A stretch of DNA of 64,000 bases from Peromyscus leucopus (Eukaryota > Chordata > Mammalia > Rodentia > Cricetidae), in assembly GCF_004664715.2 (NCBI RefSeq), contig NC_051070.1, positions 72,792,200 to 72,856,199 on the forward strand, read 5' to 3'. The notes beneath the pieces are model-generated. The model ran no database searches. It saw nothing but the letters and a program-made list of their open reading frames with translations, and was not told the DNA's origin. Below are positions 43,966 through 55,847 of the stretch, one piece after another. Positions within the stretch are counted from its first letter, which is position 1, and each line of letters begins with the position of its first letter. The position numbers and the translations under genes were made by a program.

Positions 43966-44260
43966 TTGGATATAAAATGTCTTCACATGCTCTTGTATTT
44001 GAACATTTGGCCTCTAGCTGAAGGCACTGTTTTGAGAAGTTGTGGGCAGTGTGGGGGTGCTAACTGAAGGAAGTTAAGCGAAGGCACTGAGGGCCAGGCA
44101 TTGAAGATTAGACGCCATTCTCACTTCTGACTCATCTCTTTATTCCCTGTCACACTGCCACTGAACCAGCCGCCCTCATGAACTGTGGCCCTTCAAGCCT
44201 TGATTCAAAGGAAATTGCATTTGGTCACAGTACTGAGAAAAGTAACTAAGACAGAAAATT
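43966..44260 (+). repeat. Family R-related repeat fragment
   Basis: Starts 'gcagtttggatataaaatgt' and finishes 'gagaaaagtaactaagacag', a diverged version of the family R layout. Confidence 0.5.
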
Positions 44261-44389
44261 GGTACCAAAGGTTGGTCATTGTTGTTAGGAAACTGTTTTA
44301 GGAGGACCATAAACTACAGAAGAGTAAGAATGTTGTAAGCAGAGCTTGATGAACTCCCTGGTGGATGTTTAGATTACTGGAATTGTTAC

Positions 44390-44927
44390 TGTCTAGGGGT
44401 CTTAATCAGGTTCATTTACTCTGCCAGTTAAAGAATTAAAAAGCAGAAAAAAAGTCTCCGGTGTGACAGGTAGCAGCAGGGAAAACTTCAGACATGGCAG
44501 ACAGAGCCAGCTGGGAAAGAAAGGCTTTGATCAGGGTGAGGAAACACACATACCTCAGATACACAGAGAAAGAGCCTCCACAAGGCAGAGGGGTACTTGG
44601 GGAGCTGAAGCCTGTCCTTTCTCTAAGCCTGGAGGATTTTTACATCTTTGGAGGGTCTGCCTCCCCTAATTTATGGGAGGTCAGTTTGAAAACAGACAGG
44701 ATGTCTGACTGGTGGTGTGTAAGCGTCTTCCCATCTGGCCTTGAACTTGGTGAGCCAGTCCATCAGCAGAGACCCTGACTAGCTGGAGAAAATGTCTGAA
44801 AGGTCATTGTTTTAAGCTGCCAGGCTTTTGTCTCAGGTCAGGAGAGTGAGGAAGAAGGCAGTCATCTTAGAAGCCCGCCATCTTTATTACTTAGTCATGG
44901 CTTCTTTCTCTCTCCGATTGCCTATCA
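44390..44927 (-). repeat. LTR-like element, family T copy 1 (538 bp)
   Basis: Begins TG ('tgtctaggggtcttaatcag') and ends CA ('ccgattgcctatca'). It matches the 60357-60894 copy over its whole length, for example 'gagccagtccatcagcag' and 'gaaggcagtcatcttagaag'. A minus-strand AATAAA lies near 44883-44889. It is probably a solo ERV LTR. Confidence 0.65.
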
Positions 44928-45059
44928 GGGAATCTGTGTGACTTCGAGTCCCTCCGACTGCAGAGACAAATGTGGACTGTGGAGGCTGAGGTGTTAGGTT
45001 GTAGAGGGTACAAGGTTCCATTTGGAATCGAACTGGAGGGCATTCGTGTTACGTTCTGG

Positions 45060-45140
45060 CAAAGAACCCATGACTACTTTCTTTTGTGAGAGTTGCCGTG
45101 GTCACGGTATCTCTTCACAGCAACAAGACACTGACTGGAC
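45060..45140 (+). repeat. Family R 3' end fragment
   Basis: 'gagagttgccgtggtcacgg' and 'ctcttcacagcaacaagaca' match the end of family R. Confidence 0.65.
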
Positions 45141-45859
45141 AGCTATCTTGTAAGGGAAACTCAGTGTAACACCCTTCATGTGCTGTATGTGACTACAGAT
45201 TGAACGGTAGCCTTTCTATTTCTACTATCTGACAACCCAGAGCCTCCTCTTCCTCTCTCCAAGAAGACTGAGTTCCACATTGATATGATTAAAATCCTTC
45301 TGGAAGGCTCCTCTCCACCCAGCACAACAAATGTGAGGCCTTTCCGAATGATGTCACATTTTCTGGAATGCTGACGCTCTGACTGCTAAGAGTGGTCTTT
45401 ATTCTCACAGTAGATGTAGCACAGAAGGAACATCTTTCTTCCCCATAATTCAGTCTCGGCTGCTCTTTCACGTGTTTTTACATCAAGCATCCTGTGTATG
45501 TACTTGGGAAAGACAGTCTTTTTTCTTGTCCTCAAAGTAGAGGCATCAGGCAATCTAATCCCTTGGAACAACAACCATTTCACTTACAATATGATCAGGT
45601 CCCAGTCCGCTGGAGGATGTGACAAGTCACAGCACCGATAATTTTGCTGTTACTACACAGTGAGGTTTGACTTGTCCATGAATCTTTTTGGTAGTATTTT
45701 AATTATAATTTCTTATGAAATCAGGGCAAATAGTAAACTTTACTACAGTATTATATCTACCACAATCATAATATCACACATCATATTTTTCTATTATATA
45801 AATTTTCATATGCTCTTTCATTTTGTTCATTGTAAGCCTATGTTATAGTAAAGGATGTG
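45141..45859. other. Unassigned AT-rich DNA
   Basis: No gene or clear repeat. Confidence 0.4.
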
Positions 45860-46105
45860 GGGCTGAGATTTAGCTCAGTGGCAAAGCACTTTCTGGGCAG
45901 CTGTGATGATCTGGATTTGATCTAAACCATAAAATTTTAAAACAATAAAGAGCTAAGCGTGGTGGTGCTTGCCTTTAATCCCAGTAGTGAGGAGACAGAG
46001 GTGGATGGATCTCTATGAGTCTAGTCTACGTAGTGAGTTCCAGGCCAATGGGGAATATAGTGAGACCCTGGGTCAAACAAACAAACAAACAAACAAACAC
46101 AACAA
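45860..46105 (+). repeat. ID-like head fused to B1-like tail, with (CAAA)n
   Basis: 'ggggctgagatttagctcag' is followed by 'gagctaagcgtggtggtgct' and 'gtgagaccctgggtc', ending in CAAA repeats. Confidence 0.7.
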
Positions 46106-46225
46106 CAAAACCACAAGTAAACAATTCATAGTCACTTCTGAGTCAAACAACAAATCAAGGTCAACAATAGGGCAATACATTTTATCCAAATACTTCTTTC
46201 TGTCCTTGGGATATATCTCTTAAGG

Positions 46226-46450
46226 GCTAAGGATGTATGTCAGTTGGTAGAATACTAGACTAGCATGTATGAGACTCTGGGTTCGAGTCCCAACTCTGCA
46301 TAAAACTGGGAGTGGTGGTGCATACCTGTAATCCTAGCACTCAGGAGACAGAAGCAAGAGGGTCAGAAACTGAAGGCTATTCTTAGCTACATAATGAGTT
46401 TGAGGCCAGCACAGGGCATACGAGACCATGTCTCAAATAAAGTAATTAAT
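46226..46450 (+). repeat. B4-type SINE (ID-B1 chimera)
   Basis: The tRNA-like head 'gggctaaggatgtatgtcag' with 'gggttcgagtcccaactctg' is joined to the B1-like 'gggagtggtggtgcatacct'. The ID plus B1 structure is that of B4/RSINE1. Confidence 0.75.
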
Positions 46451-46479
46451 TAAGTAATAAAATTAAAGATAGTCTTTCT

Positions 46480-46622
46480 GATGGGTTATAGCTATAATCT
46501 TGGGTATATGTAGGAGGTTACGGATGGAGGATTGTTGTAATCCTGAGGCCAGCCTGGCAAGTTGCAGTCTAGTCTTATCTACCTACGCATTGGTTCCGTC
46601 TCAAAATAAAATAAAAAACAGA
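46480..46622 (+). repeat. Degraded B1-like SINE
   Basis: 'gaggccagcctggcaagttg' and 'ccgtctcaaaataaaataaa' remain. Confidence 0.5.
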
Positions 46623-47340
46623 AGAGAGATATGAACATTTCTCATGTCGTTGAGACACAAAGAACTTGACATTTAAGAATAGTCCATGGCGAAATATCAC
46701 CCACTCATTACATCTGGGACAGTCATTCTTTGATGTGCTCGGACTTTGAGAGTACTTATCACCCTGCGGTTTTTACAGCTGGAAGATTACAGAAGCTGGT
46801 GAACACTATTAAGCTCCCCTTACGAGATCAAAGCAGGCATCTCTGTCAGCATAGAGCCCTTGGAGAGTGCCTCTTGTCATATCAAAGGAAATGAATAGGC
46901 TCCGTGCCATGTGAGGTTTTTCAATTTGAGGATATCTTCTCCCAAAGCAGGGTTTCTGAAAGACTTACATGTTTTCTAAGCATTTGGTTATAAATACCAG
47001 GAGAACAAGGGTGCTCACAACATTAACACCTGAGTGTGTTTATCTACTCCTATTTCAAAATGAGCAAATGTTTAGGCCACCGAGGCCTTATGAGGCCTCA
47101 GAGTCTCTCTTCCTGTCTTACTAAAATATGCTGGGTTTAAGTAGGGTAGAACTAAGCTGACACTTTGCTGTATGTGCTGGTATCACAGCCTGGGCATTGA
47201 TCAATTGAAGCCAAGAAATTTTAGTCTTTTTCTCCTGTTTCACATTCTATCCTCACTTCTTGCCACTAAATATTTAAATATTTAGACCATCATAAGCAAA
47301 AAAATCTTTGAAAATCTTTAAATTCTGATGAGTTAATTCC
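46623..47340. other. Unassigned non-coding DNA
   Basis: No gene or confident repeat. Confidence 0.4.
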
Positions 47341-47413
47341 TTTTCTTTCTTTCTTCCTTCCTTCCTTCCTTCCTTCCTTCCTTCCTTCCTTTCTTTCTTT
47401 CTTTCTTTCTTTT
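47341..47413. repeat. (TTTC)n(TTCC)n pyrimidine tract
   Basis: Likely the expanded tail of the adjoining minus-strand B1. Confidence 0.92.
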
Positions 47414-47566
47414 TGTGGTTTTTCAAGACAGAGTTTCTCTCTGTAGCTTTGGAGCCTGTCCTGGACTAGCTCTGTAGACCAGGCTGGCCTCGAACTCACA
47501 GAGATCCGCCTGCCTCTGCCTCCCAAGTGCTGGGATTACAGGCGTGGGCCACCACCTCCCGGCAAT
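47414..47566 (-). repeat. B1 SINE
   Basis: 'gaccaggctggcctcgaact', 'caagtgctgggattacaggc'; reverse orientation, with the pyrimidine tract at its tail side. Confidence 0.9.
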
Positions 47567-47789
47567 TCTTCCCCCCCCCCCACACTTTCCAGCACTGACA
47601 TTGTTGCCCAGGTGCGAGATAAACAAAAAGAAGAATAAGATACGTTTTGATGTAGATCAAGCTAAAGCCATTATCCATATTGGTTCGGTAACCTGCGTAA
47701 CAAATACCTAACAGAAGGGGGCCTTCTGACGTGGATGATCACTGATAACACAAAAGGGAGAACTTCCAAGGGAAAATGGAGTAAGAGAA

Positions 47790-49060
47790 AGGACCTCTCT
47801 GCATCGAGACACAGACATGAAGACAGGGTTGACCATGAAAAGCTGTGCAGAAGAGCAAAAACGGGTCGGTGCAGGGAAATGTTCCGGGGCATCGTTGGCG
47901 TGCGGGCACTAGAGCACAGTAAATTATGTAAAATACCTGTGCTTTCATATTCCCGGTATCTTTGTGCTCTGGAGATGTGCTGGGAAGACAGGTCTGCATC
48001 CCAATGGCAACATGTCCACTTCTTCCTTTTTAATAGGTTGTCGAAGATTTAGTAAGGGATATATTTGCCAAAATCGACTCCAAACTGAGGTATTGAAGGA
48101 ACATCTAACCTATGATTTATTTTCAGATAAACAGACATTGAACATCTGCTTATACCTCACATGTAGAACGTCTGTTCCCAACAGTTTAAGAAGACTTCAG
48201 TGCGAACTAGGTACAGATCTTAGACTACGGACGTGGTAGCCTTCTTCAGGGGACCTCTCTCCATCGCGGCACAGCACACGCAGACAAGGGCTAAGTGTGA
48301 AAAGCTACATGGAAGAGCAACAGTAAGGTGAGGAAGGGGCCGAGAGAGAGGTCTGGATGAGAGCCTGGGCATCCGCAGCCTCCGTAAGCCAGGCCCAGCC
48401 TGTTAAACAGTCAATGCCAGTGAAAAGCAGAGAAAAGAGAGCCATTCATCGTAACCGCATTGGGAAGAGGAAGACAGGAAGAGTCGGGGTAGCCTTCCAG
48501 GGCCATCTTCAGGATTGTGACATGAGGTTTAGAGTTCAACAGAAAACAGAAGCCATGCCTAACCAAGCAGTCCTACCCTTCATCATCCTCACCATCATCG
48601 CATTGGCTCTGGTCTCTCTTGCACTGGGGAGTAAATCACCAGTCAGAACAGTGTGACATCTCTTTCTCAGAGACAAGCTCTCCCTTGAGGTGCCACCAGG
48701 GCCCAGGCTTTTCCTTTGTCTAGCACGAGACTTTCCAATTTCCAATTTCTTGGGACCTGTTGATTTAGAAGTCTGTTAGCTGAAGGCAGAGGCAAATGGG
48801 TCTGCTTAGAATCTCTTCTTCCACTCCAGCACAATTGCACCAACTATACACATTTCCACTCTTGAGCCTTTGGTAATCTCTTTTAATAAATAGACTGGCA
48901 AGTAGCCAAAGTACAATATTGTATTTTCAAAGAAACGGACATTAAACCTACCAATACCTCACTTGTAGGATGTCTGTTCCTAGGACTTTTGAGATGATTT
49001 ATACAGATAAAAATTCAACCAGTGAAAACCTTAGACAGTTAACTCTAGGTAGCTTCTGCA
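47790..49060. repeat. Two-copy direct duplication of an unknown segment
   Basis: The motif 'ggacctctctgcatcgagac...tgaaaagctgtgcagaagagca' at 47790-47862 recurs as 'ggacctctctccatcgcggc...tgaaaagctacatggaagagca' at 48251-48321. A second motif ('aaacagacattgaacatctg...cctcacatgtagaacgtctg') at 48128-48175 recurs at 48929-48978. The order is the same, but the second copy holds about 340 extra bases. The 105- and 99-codon frames here have no family resemblance. Confidence 0.55.
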
Positions 49061-49943
49061 ATAACTAAGGTGAATCTTACAAAGGCTGAGCCAAAGAAGT
49101 GTCCCAAATATGGAAAAAAGCCAAAGTCTCCAGAAGAGATGAGGGGACTCTAAAGGCTGCATCCGGAAACTCTTAGAAATGATAACACTTTTAGTGAAGT
49201 AATAGGACACAAAAGCAACATACAAAAGGCAACAGTTTTCCTAAATACTAGTAATGAACAGGCTGAGAAAGAAATCCTGTTAGCTGCTAGCCACAGAGAC
49301 CCCAGAAGCCTCCAAAACATCATAAGGTATTGCTAATGCTCTTGGTTGCTTACCAGCCCTGGATCATAAGATCCTGTTACTGAAGACACCACCTATTTGG
49401 AATGCTGGAGACTGTGAAATTGATGGACATTTCCTCCCTGCTGGCTAACTTTTACAATTCTATAAAGTGCTACACAAGCTGCAGGGGATGAAAAGCCACC
49501 AACTGTCTTACCAAGTTGTGTACCCCACATTCTACAATAACAATCTGCCTGGCAAGCTCTGCCCATTGGCACAGTAGTGGCATGACTATTTTGGGGGGTC
49601 ATCAACCACTTTCTAATTGGATTTGAGGTCTGCCATACATGGGCGGGAACTCAAGTCTGGTACTGTAAACCTGGTCAAGAGCATGTGATTGGGGAGGTCA
49701 TAAGCTCTAGGAGAGAACTTACTGTTGTTTTGCTAAATAGAGAAAATGCCCTCTAAATTCTTATGCGTATACCATAGGTAAGTACTGATCTCAATCTTCG
49801 TCATCAGAGAAACTTCTTTTTTTTTTTAATCAGAGCAGTGCACTGATGTCTATTAAATTAATAAACTGAATAATAAAACTGTGAGTTAAGGGCTGCAAAG
49901 TGAGATCCTGTCAACACAATGAAGAATTTAAAATCCTACCTTT
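49061..49943. other. Unassigned non-coding DNA
   Basis: No confident feature. Confidence 0.4.
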
Positions 49944-50060
49944 GCTGGGCACAGAAGCAACACCTTAAATTCTAGTACTTAGGAAGCAGAGGCAGGCAGA
50001 TCTCTGCATTTCAGGCCAGTGAGGGTGTTACAATGAGATCCTGTCCCCCCCACCCACTCA
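49944..50060 (+). repeat. Degraded B1 SINE
   Basis: 'aggaagcagaggcaggcaga' followed by 'tctctgcatttcaggcc' and 'tgagatcctgtc'. Confidence 0.65.
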
Positions 50061-50564
50061 CCCCAAAAGTGAGTTAAATTTAGAAAGCTAAGAACAATGA
50101 GCTGAGTAGATTTGTTCTATTTCCCTCTCTTTAAAATCAAAATAAACTTCTGAGCTTTTGGGGGAAAATGATTTTAAATGCAAGGAAAAACAACTTCGAG
50201 CCTCTGTTCTGCACACATTTCACAACTGATTGTTGGCATCAACACATCTTCAATACTGTTTCATGTTTAGTGTATAGAAAAATCTTGATAATACCTGGGT
50301 CTAAAGCTTGCTCTGGGCCTTCTGTCTCTGGCTGAGGGCCCAGAAGAGCAGATCAATGGCCCCGTGCCTTACTGGCAGAACCAGCGCTATCCCTGAGGGC
50401 ACACCACGAGTATGATCAAAGGATGGAGTCGATGGGGATGAGGAAAATAACGTAGGAGGTGTGGAACACTCTGATAGGCACTGTCCACGTACACACTGAC
50501 CTTATTCTCCTCATCAACTACAAGGGAACAGCGACTAGTTTAGTTCCTTCAAACAGTAGTGTAA
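50061..50564. other. Unassigned non-coding DNA
   Basis: No feature recognised. Confidence 0.4.
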
Positions 50565-50751
50565 AGATCAAACATAGAGCCGGGCGGTGGTGGCGCACGC
50601 CTTTAATCCCAGCACTCGAGAGGCAGAGGCAGGTGGATCTTTGTGAGTTCGAGGCCAGCCTGGGCTACCAAGTGAGTTCCAGGAAAGGTACAAAGCTACA
50701 CAGAGAAAACCTGTCTCAACCCCCCCCCTCCAAAAAAAGATCAAACATAGA
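50565..50751 (+). repeat. Young B1 SINE with perfect 14-bp target-site duplication
   Basis: A near-consensus B1 (50579-50737) is flanked by AGATCAAACATAGA at 50565-50578 and 50738-50751. The tail is interrupted by a run of C. Confidence 0.92.
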
Positions 50752-51760
50752 AGGTGCATGCCGAGCATCAACATCCCCTAAGTATAAGAGAGAGGTACAC
50801 CCCTTCCCCACCCCCAAAAAAAGATTTCAGTACTCTGGAGATGAAGGCAGTAGAGTTAAATTCATGGGGACAGCTAAGGCGGAGGGCCATGGTAGCCACA
50901 TTTTTACAGTATGCTCAGGGCCCAGCACCAGAAGCTTGGGCTACACAGCGAGAACTTGCAGCAAAAAATGTAGTCAAGAGACTTCAGAGACGACAAACAA
51001 CACTCGGGTGCATCTGATGGAGTCTCCAGAGAATAGCTTGTGGGGAGCCGGCTAGCTGCAGTGAGGTTTGCGATACTGTTATTAGCAGAAAGAGAAGCTG
51101 GGGAAAGCATTCTGCCGCCTACAGCTGAGCGAGCAGGAGCAAGACCGTTTCAAAAGACCACTGATGCTGTGGTGGCTTGGCAGCAGGACACCCTCTGTGA
51201 ATCACACTCTTCAGAAATGCAGACCAGGTACTGTGGGCCAGTACACTGAAAACAGACAGACAGAATGCTGCAAGTCTGCAGAAAATGAACTTAGACTCAG
51301 TGACAAGAGCACCCGTGAGAACCAAAGTATGCATGGCGACTCTCACAGACACCCCACACAGTGCTCAGGACATGGGCAGGAGGACTGCACGGGAGTGGGT
51401 CCTGCACCGGAAACTGGATCCTTGAAGAACCCAGAGTGCGCTGAACACCTGAGCTCTGCTAGTGCAGTGCTACCCATACACTGGCATCACACTGGTCATC
51501 TGAACATCCAGAGGAAGACTCAGCATCGGAAGGGACCCATTTCTTTCTCCACTGACATCTCTGCTCTCTGTAGTCACCTTAAGCAACATTCTCGCAGCGC
51601 GGCTGGTCCGCACTCCGCTCTTCCCGGGTGCCGCTTTCTCCCTCCTTACTCCCTTCAGCATGTTATAGTTAATGCACTGGATGTACACAACGACACAAAA
51701 GCACACCAAGAGCTGGAGAGACAGACAGCGAGTCACAGACAGAAGCAGGCCCCTCAGAGT
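50752..51760. other. Unassigned non-coding DNA
   Basis: A 201-codon plus frame (51164-51769) and overlapping frames are open, but the product has no signal, domain or compositional pattern I recognise. It runs directly into L1 sequence, so it may be degraded L1 5' material. Confidence 0.4.
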
Positions 51761-51761
51761 C

Positions 51762-52515
51762 CCAGCTGACTTCTTATCAGAAACCTCAAAGGACACAGTG
51801 ACTTGGAAGGATGTATTTCAAGTTCAGATAGTCCACAAGTGCCAACTAGACTATTATACTGAACAAAAATGCCCAAGTGGGGCGTGGGGTGGTGGAATGG
51901 TTCACCCGTCAAGAGCTCTTGCTGTTCTCACGAAGGATTTAGGTTTGGTTCTAATACATGCCTCACAAATCTGTAACTCCAGTTTCAAGGAATCTAACAC
52001 ACTCCACCAGCTTCCACAGGCACTGTGGTACACTTAACACCTATTCAGGCAAAACATCCGTACACATACAATAAAAATAAATAAAAATCTTAAAGAAATC
52101 TAAGAAAAGAAGAGGAAGAATTTTTAAACAGCCAAAATTGACAAAGAAAGAAAAATAGTCTATGATTGAAACCCCCCCACACACACACTAAAAGATTCAT
52201 GAACACTAATCCAGACCTAGACAGTTTATCTTTCATCTGAGAAGAATGATAAGCATTTCCAGGAGGCTATAGGAAATACTAAACCACGCCAGAACAATAA
52301 TTGAATAAATGAGAAGTAGGGAAACAAGAAACACTACAAAATCAACAAAAATAACAGGAATTAATACATGCCTGTCAATAACTGTGGACATTAATAGTCA
52401 CAACTCCCAAATCAAAAGACACAGACTAGGAGATTGAGTTAAGGATTGGGATCCACTGATTTGCTGCCTTCAAGAAACCCTCCATCACTGAAGGTTGACC
52501 CAGCTTTAGGGCAAA
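51762..52515 (+). mobile_element. L1 fragment (ORF1 3' end to ORF2 start) split by a B2
   Basis: The piece at 51762-51885 ('cagctgacttcttatcagaa', 'tagactattatactgaac') matches the L1 ORF1 end. The piece at about 52105-52515 ('aaaataacaggaattaatac', 'aaaagacacagactaggaga', 'ccttcaagaaaccctcc') matches the start of ORF2. Frames are broken. The gap between them is filled by the SINE at 51886-52100. Confidence 0.8.
51886..52100 (+). repeat. B2 SINE inserted in L1
   Basis: 'gttcacccgtcaagagctct', 'aatctaacacactccaccag' and an A/T-rich 'aataaaaatcttaaag' end; diverged B2. Confidence 0.7.
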
Positions 52516-52569
52516 AAGACAGAAAAGGCTGATCTAAGCAAATCCCAGCTGTAAGATGAAATAATCTCC

Positions 52570-52625
52570 CCTCGAGTTGCTTTTAGTCAAGGTGTTTTAC
52601 TGCTGCAACAGAAACCTAACTAAGA
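52570..52625 (+). repeat. Family R-type 3' end fragment
   Basis: 'ttgcttttagtcaaggtgtt' and 'aacagaaacctaactaagac' resemble the composite element end at 4437-4496 and 4852-4886. Confidence 0.6.
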
Positions 52626-52739
52626 CGGCATGTGTTGTTTGTTCATCAAATAGATAAGTAAGCACAATTTGTAAACAAATAAATAGATGCTCAGCCATTA
52701 GACATGCCTACTCCTGTCCTATATATAACAGCCACGTGT

Positions 52740-52890
52740 TGCTAGGTGTGGTGACACACACCTTTAATCTCAGCACTTGGGAGGCAGAGGCAGGCAGATC
52801 TCTGTGAGTTCAGGATAGTTCCAGGAAAGCCAAGGCTACACAAAGGAAACTCTGTCCTGAAAAACAAAACAAAACAAAAAACAAAGAAAA
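52740..52890 (+). repeat. B1 SINE
   Basis: 'gctaggtgtggtgacacaca' through 'ggctacacaaaggaaactct', CAAAA tail. Confidence 0.88.
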
Positions 52891-52952
52891 AAGTGTCACA
52901 AACAACTTAACTATAGTTTTATTACAAATATAACTTAGGAGAAAGAGTTTGT

Positions 52953-53290
52953 TTTAGTCAATGTTCTATTGCTGTGAAGAGACATCATGGCCATGGCAAC
53001 TCACAAGAGAAAGCCTTTAGTTGGGGCTTGCTTACAGTTTCAGAGGTTTAGTCCATTTTCATCATGGAGAGGAGCATGAAAGTGGTGTGCAGGCAGACAT
53101 GGTGCTGGAGAAGTAGCTAAGAGTTCTACATCTGGATCAGCAGGCAGCAGAAAGAGAGTACCTGGCTTGAGCTTTGAAGCCTCAAAACCCACCCCCAGTG
53201 ACACACTTCCTCCAACAAGGTCACACTTCCTAAGGTTTTTCAAATAATGACACTCCCTGATAAACGAACATTCAAATATTAGGGGTTTGT
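52953..53290 (-). repeat. Family R repeat, minus strand
   Basis: 'gaagagacatcatggccatg', 'cacacttcctccaacaaggt'. Confidence 0.8.
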
Positions 53291-53374
53291 TGAAATCCTC
53301 AGTGAAACATTGAGAAACCCCTGAGTATCTAGGAAAGCGTGCTTAGGATTAGGCAAGTATCCTAAAAGAGACAG

Positions 53375-53740
53375 AAAGATGTTGTGGAATATTCCTTTAC
53401 ACTGTATAAAGATATGTCACTGTGAATGGTTTAATTGAAAGCTAACCAACCAATAGTTAGGTAGGATTTTCAGGGCAGAGAGGACACTGGGAAAAAGAAG
53501 AGGAGTTGTGAAGAGACGCCAGGTGTGCAGAGCAAGCAGCATGGGCTTTACAAAGTAAAGGTAACCAAGCCACATAAAAGAACATAGATCAAAAGATATG
53601 GGTTAATTTAAGTTATAAAAACTAGTTAGAAACAAGCCTAAGCTATCTGCTGAATATCATAAGTAATAAGAAGTCTCCGTGTAGTTATTTGGGAGCTGGC
53701 AGGTGGGACAGAAAAAGTCTGACTACAGGAAGAAGTAAAA
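53375..53740 (+). repeat. Family M LTR-like repeat, copy 2
   Basis: 'aaccaaccaatagttaggta', 'gatatgggttaatttaagtt' and 'aagaagtctccgtg' follow the family M order described at 39156-39510. Confidence 0.6.
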
Positions 53741-53934
53741 TTACAGGCAGGCTTAGCAGTGAATATCTTCAAGCAACTGCCTTTAGCAGCCTTTAGCTGC
53801 TGGAAGATATAAGTACATTACCTCATTAAGGTGATAATTATTCTTCCCATTTCTGTGGCATGTCTTCAGGTAAATTAGCTTTCCCAAGCAGCGATTGTGG
53901 TAGAATATTAGTTTAATGATGCAAAAACGTGTTG
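53741..53934. other. Spacer between two family M copies
   Basis: No independent feature. Confidence 0.3.
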
Positions 53935-54400
53935 CATTCTTTCATGTTGCATTTGTTTAACTCTGTAAAGCTATGTTACTTTGCTTGTCTAAAACACCTG
54001 GTTGGTCTAATAAAGAGCTGAACAACCAATAGCTAAGCAGGAGAGAGAAAAAGGTGGGGCTGCCAGGCACAGAGAATAAATAGGAGGAGAAATAAAGGCT
54101 CGAAGAAGAAGAGGGAGGAGTAAGAAAAGGAGGGAAGGAGGACACCAGGGGCCAGCCACACAGCCATACAGCCACAAATGGAATAAGAAGGAAATAAAGA
54201 TATATAGAATAAATGAAGGTAAAAAGCCCAAAGGCAAAACATAGTAAAAGAGAAATAGGATAATTTAAGTTAGAAAAGCTGGCTAGAAACAAGCCAATCT
54301 AAGGCCGGGCATTCATAAGTAAGAATAAGTCTCCATATTAACTTGGGTGCTCGTGGCAGGCCTCCAAAGATTAATAGTCCAGGTGGTTGATAGTCCCAGG
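53935..54400 (+). repeat. Family M LTR-like repeat, copy 3
   Basis: 'aacaaccaatagctaagcag', 'gataatttaagttagaaaag' and 'ataagtctccatattaac'. A purine-rich block at 54050-54150 gives a hydrophobic minus frame that is not a gene. Confidence 0.6.
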
Positions 54401-54649
54401 TGGGTTAATTCTTCAAGTAGAAAGCAATAGTATGCTATGTTCTAATCTGCTGGACATGTCAGAGTGTTATATCTCTACCCAGAGCAAAAGGTAGAACTCT
54501 GAATCTATTCCTTTGACTAAGAGGAAGTAGTTTTCCCTTCGTAAAGTTTTACCTCAGTAAAGCCCTGAAATCTCAGCCTTCTTACGTGATGATTTAAATC
54601 TTACAGGGCCAGTTATAATCCCCCCTTTTTTTAACATTTAAAAAAACTT
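54401..54649. other. Unassigned non-coding DNA
   Basis: No feature recognised. Confidence 0.4.
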
Positions 54650-54855
54650 TCAAATTATATGTATGTGTGGTCTGTGGTCATGTGACTGCAGGTGCCTGTA
54701 GAGGCCAGAAGAGGGCATCAGATCCCCTGGAGCAGAATTAGAGGTGGTTGTCAGTCACCGGATGTGGGTGCTGTGAATTATACTTGAGAACTGTATTTGA
54801 GTCCTCTGGAAGAGCAGCAAATGTCCTCACTGCTAAGCCATCTCTCCATCCCCAT
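54650..54855 (-). repeat. B3/B2 SINE
   Basis: 'agaggccagaagagggcatc' and 'ctgctaagccatctctccat' in reverse orientation. Confidence 0.85.
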
Positions 54856-54980
54856 GTAGCTCTTCTTTTTAGTATTACCAGGGAAATGATCAGGGTTCAA
54901 AGTCAACCATGAAGAAGGGGTCCATCCTCAGTGGCCTTCAAGGCCAGTCTAGCTCCTAATATAGCTTAATAACACAAAGA

Positions 54981-55030
54981 ATATATATATATATATACAT
55001 ACATACATACATATATACACATACACACAT
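54981..55030. repeat. (TA)n/(CATA)n microsatellite
   Basis: Short TA and ACAT units. Confidence 0.85.
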
Positions 55031-55206
55031 GTAGTTTATGGCAGTTGCCTGGTTAATAAAAACCACAAATGTCCATGAGGGAAAAGTCACCAACATTTCT
55101 GTGGTGGTTGCTCCTGAGAAATAAGAAATTAGGTGAGAAAATCATTAAGCTGCATCCACACCACTTTAATTCCCTATTAACACCGAAGAACAGAAATCTC
55201 TGAACC

Positions 55207-55435
55207 AGGCTTGGCAAGGTGGCCCAACAGGTAAAGGTACTTGCCACTAAGCCTTAGACTGGAGTTAAATCCTCAAGGTCGCCATGGTGGAAGGGATGCA
55301 ACTGACTTCTGCAGGTTGTTCTCTGACCCCCACAGGCCTACCTAGGCAGTATTGTAACACAAGCATGTACATGCATGCACACACTTATGCACACACACAG
55401 TAAATAAATAGGTAAGTAAGTGTATTTAAATAAAA
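55207..55435 (+). repeat. B3/B2 SINE
   Basis: 'ggcttggcaaggtggcccaa', 'ctctgacccccacaggccta', CA and AAAT-rich end. Confidence 0.75.
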
Positions 55436-55453
55436 AAATTTTTTTGGTTGTTT

Positions 55454-55803
55454 TGTTTTCTCTTCCAGTGTGGGAGGCCAGCTGGGAGACCAGCTCCCAC
55501 ATTTTACCCCAGGGTACTCTTGGAGGAGTGAGGAATAAGAGATTTAGATTGAAGGATAGAGGGGAGAGAAACAGATAGAAACACAGGATAGCCTCGGGAG
55601 GGCCTGGATCCTTATCCACCGGCCCCCTCTGTCTCTTCTAAAGGGCTATTTATAGGAATGCCAAGGGGTGGAGCAAAAGACCTCCCCCTAACTCAGCCAA
55701 GTGTAGACCTTTCCAATCACCTAGAAACTATGCACATGGTCATGCAGCTCTGCTGGGTAAAGCAAGCTCAGATCTCACTAGGAAACCTTTGTGAGTCTCC
55801 ACA
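55454..55803 (-). repeat. ERV LTR-like element, about 350 bp
   Basis: Begins TG and ends CA. On the minus strand a TATA-type box (plus-strand 'gggctatttataggaatg' near 55642-55659) lies downstream of a U3-like region. It directly abuts the RPL29 pseudogene. No poly(A) signal is obvious, and the flanks show no target-site duplication. Confidence 0.5.
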
Positions 55804-55847
55804 TCCCAGTCTCAGGTACTTCGGGAACCGCAGGTTACCATGCAGAC

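Noticed and set aside
51164..51769. 201-codon plus frame
   Set aside because: No recognisable family; it runs into an L1 fragment and overlaps other open frames, so probably old retroelement sequence.
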